Both the position numbers and the translations under genes were made by a program. 6,684 nt of DNA from Methanobacteriota archaeon (GTDB lineage Archaea > Thermoplasmatota > Thermoplasmata > RBG-16-68-12): positions 1-6,684 of the forward strand of contig VBLZ01000117.1 of assembly GCA_005878515.1 (NCBI GenBank), in the 5' to 3' direction. Numbering within the stretch: position 1 is the first letter of the stretch; every line of letters begins with the position of its first letter. The notes below the pieces were generated by a model. The model had not been told where the DNA came from. It worked only from the letters and a program-made list of their open reading frames with translations, and searched no databases. Below, piece after piece: positions 5,508 to 6,684 of this stretch.

Positions 5508-6098
5508 GTGACCTCGACAAAAGTGGCGGAGGCGAAGGCGGCCCTCGAGCGCGGCGAGTTCGATGCCGCGTTCATCCTCTCCGCGGAAGCGCAGGCCGAA
5601 CTGCCCGAGGACTCGGAGGCCCGCGAATTGTATGCGGTCATCCACCTCGCGAAGGCGATCCGACTCTCGGACCGCGCCCGCGAAGCCCGTCGCTTGGACT
5701 TGCTGCACCGCGAGATCGACTACGACGTCGAGTTCCAAGACAGTCCAGAAGTCACGCGCGCGTACGACGAGGCTGCAGCCGCAATCGACGATGTCCTGCG
5801 GGTCGCGCCGGATCACTGGAAGGCCCGCATGCTGAAGGCCGCCCTGGTCTTTCGCCGGGATCGCGAGTCGGGACGGCCGCAGGCGCTCGAGATCCTCCAT
5901 GCCCTGGCCGAGGCGGATCCGACGAACAAACAGATTCCGTTCACGATCCGGAAGATCGAGCGCCCCTGCGTCCGCTGCGGCGACACGGGATTCTGTCCCC
6001 ATTGTAAGGGTCGCGGGCAGCGACGGGTGCTGCGCATGGAGCGAAAATGTGAAAAATGCTACGGCCGCGGCATCTGCCCGGCGTGTGGCGTGCTGTGA
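5508..6098 (+). CDS. TPR-like helical protein with tandem DnaJ-like CxxC zinc modules
   Basis: The product has 196 residues. Residues 1-145 look helical and TPR-like: VAEAKAALERGEFDAAFILSAEAQAELP, then EVTRAYDEAAAAIDDVLRVAPDHWKARMLKAAL, then QALEILHALAEADPTNK. The C terminus holds eight cysteines in two matching units, Cys154/157/163/166 and Cys181/184/190/193, each CxxCx3GxCPxC, with a GRG after the first. Each unit could hold one zinc ion, or the pairs could interleave as in the zinc domain of DnaJ, which binds unfolded polypeptides. There is no J domain. The protein may therefore be an adaptor or chaperone-like factor, though this is inference. The start is GTG, chosen because no upstream start is in frame with a promoter and the palindrome at 5471-5480 is 32 bases before it. 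Its TGA directly abuts the stop of the convergent zinc-ribbon gene. Confidence 0.82.
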   Translation: MTSTKVAEAKAALERGEFDAAFILSAEAQAELPEDSEARELYAVIHLAKAIRLSDRAREARRLDLLHREIDYDVEFQDSPEVTRAYDEAAAAIDDVLRVAPDHWKARMLKAALVFRRDRESGRPQALEILHALAEADPTNKQIPFTIRKIERPCVRCGDTGFCPHCKGRGQRRVLRMERKCEKCYGRGICPACGVL

Positions 6099-6314
6099 TC
6101 ATTCCTCTTCTTCGTTCAGGTCCGCGAGGCCCGGGTCCCGCCCCTCGATCCACTCGACCCGGTCCGCCCGGCCGATCTCGCCGCACAGGAGGCACTCCCA
6201 TCCGAGCGCATAGTCTTCGAACATGACGAGGCCCCGCTCTTCCTTGGAGCACTTCGGGCAGGGTCCCGGCACATAGCCGCTGACCCGGAACGCCCGGATG
6301 ACGACCTCGGTCAT
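6099..6314 (-). CDS. Small zinc-ribbon protein (71 residues)
   Basis: This very small acidic protein has two CxxC knuckles, Cys19/Cys22 (GPCPKC) and Cys41/Cys44 (WECLLCGE), 18 residues apart, a classic four-cysteine zinc ribbon. The C-terminal tail is acidic (ADLNEEEE). Such proteins are abundant in archaea and mostly uncharacterised; some bind nucleic acid or larger protein partners. The ATG at 6312-6314 follows the stop of the upstream zinc-ribbon gene by 18 bases with no promoter-like A/T stretch between, so the two form a probable transcription unit. No clear Shine-Dalgarno sequence is seen. Its TGA is back to back with that of the convergent 196-residue protein gene, forming TGATCA at 6096-6101. 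Confidence 0.8.
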   Translation of the reverse strand: MTEVVIRAFRVSGYVPGPCPKCSKEERGLVMFEDYALGWECLLCGEIGRADRVEWIEGRDPGLADLNEEEE

Positions 6315-6332
6315 GGACGGATCCGGCGAGGC

Positions 6333-6533
6333 TCAGTCCTCGGGGGCGTCGTCTTTGCCGGTCGGGTTCATGTACCACTCGGGCACACCCTGGTCCCCGC
6401 CGAGGTCGCACTTCGGACAGACGTAATCGAGGATCGGATAGTTCCCGTGGGAGTGCTGGACGAAGAAGACCTTGTCGGAGCCGCACTTCTCGCATTTCTG
6501 GGGCTCCGCCCCGATGTTCTTCCGGCTGAACAT
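6333..6533 (-). CDS. Small zinc-ribbon protein (66 residues)
   Basis: Two CxxC knuckles, Cys14/Cys17 (KCEKCGSD) and Cys39/Cys42 (YVCPKCDL), are 21 residues apart and form a predicted zinc ribbon. Aromatic strand residues lie between them (KVFFVQHSHG and YPILDYV), giving a pattern like TFIIS- or RPB9-type ribbons. The tail is polar and acidic (PTGKDDAPED). The frame continues to a GTG at 6545, but that is only about 16 bases from the TATA-like TTTATG on this strand. The ATG at 6531-6533 is 27 bases from it, so I use the ATG. It is the first gene of a two-gene unit with the 71-residue zinc ribbon. No function can be assigned beyond zinc binding and a likely nucleic acid or protein contact. Confidence 0.8.
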   Translation of the reverse strand: MFSRKNIGAEPQKCEKCGSDKVFFVQHSHGNYPILDYVCPKCDLGGDQGVPEWYMNPTGKDDAPED

Positions 6534-6556
6534 TATCCGCGCCACGCCGGCGGGCC

Positions 6557-6564
6557 AACATAAA
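6557..6564. promoter_or_regulatory. A/T-rich element midway between two divergent starts
   Basis: AACATAAA on the plus strand reads TTTATGTT on the minus strand, a good archaeal TATA-like sequence for the zinc-ribbon unit. Its centre is about 27 bases from the leftward ATG (6533) and about 27 bases from the TTG at 6587. It is the only A/T stretch in the 53-base spacer and may serve both directions. Confidence 0.5.
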
Positions 6565-6586
6565 CTTGCCGGTCTCCGGAAGGTCT

Positions 6587-6684
6587 TTGGGAAAGAGGCG
6601 CGGTCGGCCGGAGGTGTTCCTCCGGTTCTCGCGGTTCCGTTTCAAGGAGGGCAAAGAGGTCGAAGGACTCGACATCCTCCGACG
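6587..6684 (+). CDS. Start of an unrecognised rightward gene (3' end outside window)
   Basis: From 6566 to the window edge one plus-strand frame stays open, and its third codon positions are mostly G or C, as in the other genes. From the TTG at 6587 the peptide begins GKRRGRPEVFLRFSRFRFK (first residue read as Met) and continues with a KEGKEVEGLDILRR segment, making 32 complete codons. It is basic, with alternating hydrophobic residues. I do not recognise it, and too little is present to name a family. The TTG at 6587 lies 27 bases from the A/T element shared with the divergent zinc-ribbon gene. TTG at 6566 and GTG further in are alternatives. A minus-strand frame also crosses this stretch but has shadow-like composition. 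Confidence 0.42.
   Translation, partial: MGKRRGRPEVFLRFSRFRFKEGKEVEGLDILR

Noticed and set aside
5415..6002. Minus-strand extension making the 151-residue protein 347 residues long
   Set aside because: This part is exactly antisense to the cysteine-rich protein and has shadow-like composition. Two genes divergent from a palindrome explain the DNA better.
5941..6675. 244-codon minus-strand frame across the right end
   Set aside because: It crosses both zinc-ribbon genes in a different frame and is dominated by Arg, Gly and Pro. The CxxC proteins are the real genes.
1..6684. CRISPR array, insertion sequence, integrase, toxin-antitoxin or phage-defence genes
   Set aside because: No regularly spaced repeats, terminal inverted repeats, transposase motifs or known defence domains are visible on either strand.

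Overview
The window reads as a piece of chromosome from a high-GC archaeon. A member of the Thermoplasmatota or a related euryarchaeal lineage is my best guess, made from gene style and not from a marker gene. Most start codons lie about 25-32 bases downstream of a short A/T-rich TATA-like element, with little or no leader and no clear Shine-Dalgarno sequence. Short spacers, small CxxC zinc-ribbon proteins and proline-rich four-helix membrane proteins fit the same picture. There is no rRNA, tRNA, CRISPR array, integrase or transposase, and codon use looks even throughout. Nothing marks the region as a genomic island.

Left part (1-2449). A six-helix membrane protein of unknown function runs leftward off the window edge. 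Upstream of it on the same strand is a small single-domain cupin. Divergent from the cupin is a membrane protein with a proline-rich tail. That gene converges, with a 20-base gap, on a SufR/COG2345-type winged-helix regulator with a C-terminal cysteine cluster likely to hold an iron-sulfur cluster.

Middle (2450-4971). The space upstream of the regulator is about 250 bases long. It holds the regulator's TATA-like element, an inverted repeat that could be its operator, a second TATA-like element facing right, a possible 26-codon ORF and a GC hairpin. An intact aldo/keto reductase follows. Next comes a two-part protein with a divergent PCMT-like (protein-isoaspartate methyltransferase) domain at the N terminus and four TPRs at the C terminus.

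Right part (4959-6684). The PCMT-TPR gene overlaps tail-to-tail by 13 bases with an orphan protein of 151 residues. That orphan is divergent from a helical, TPR-like protein ending in two tandem copies of a DnaJ-like double-CxxC unit. The stop codon of the latter abuts the stop of a leftward two-gene unit of tiny zinc-ribbon proteins. A partial, unrecognised rightward gene leaves the window at the right edge and shares one A/T element with the zinc-ribbon unit.

I see no defence or mobile system. The items most worth a second look are the PCMT-like/TPR fusion with degenerate cofactor motifs, the duplicated cysteine module in the 196-residue protein, and the regulator's inverted repeat with the small ORF beside it.
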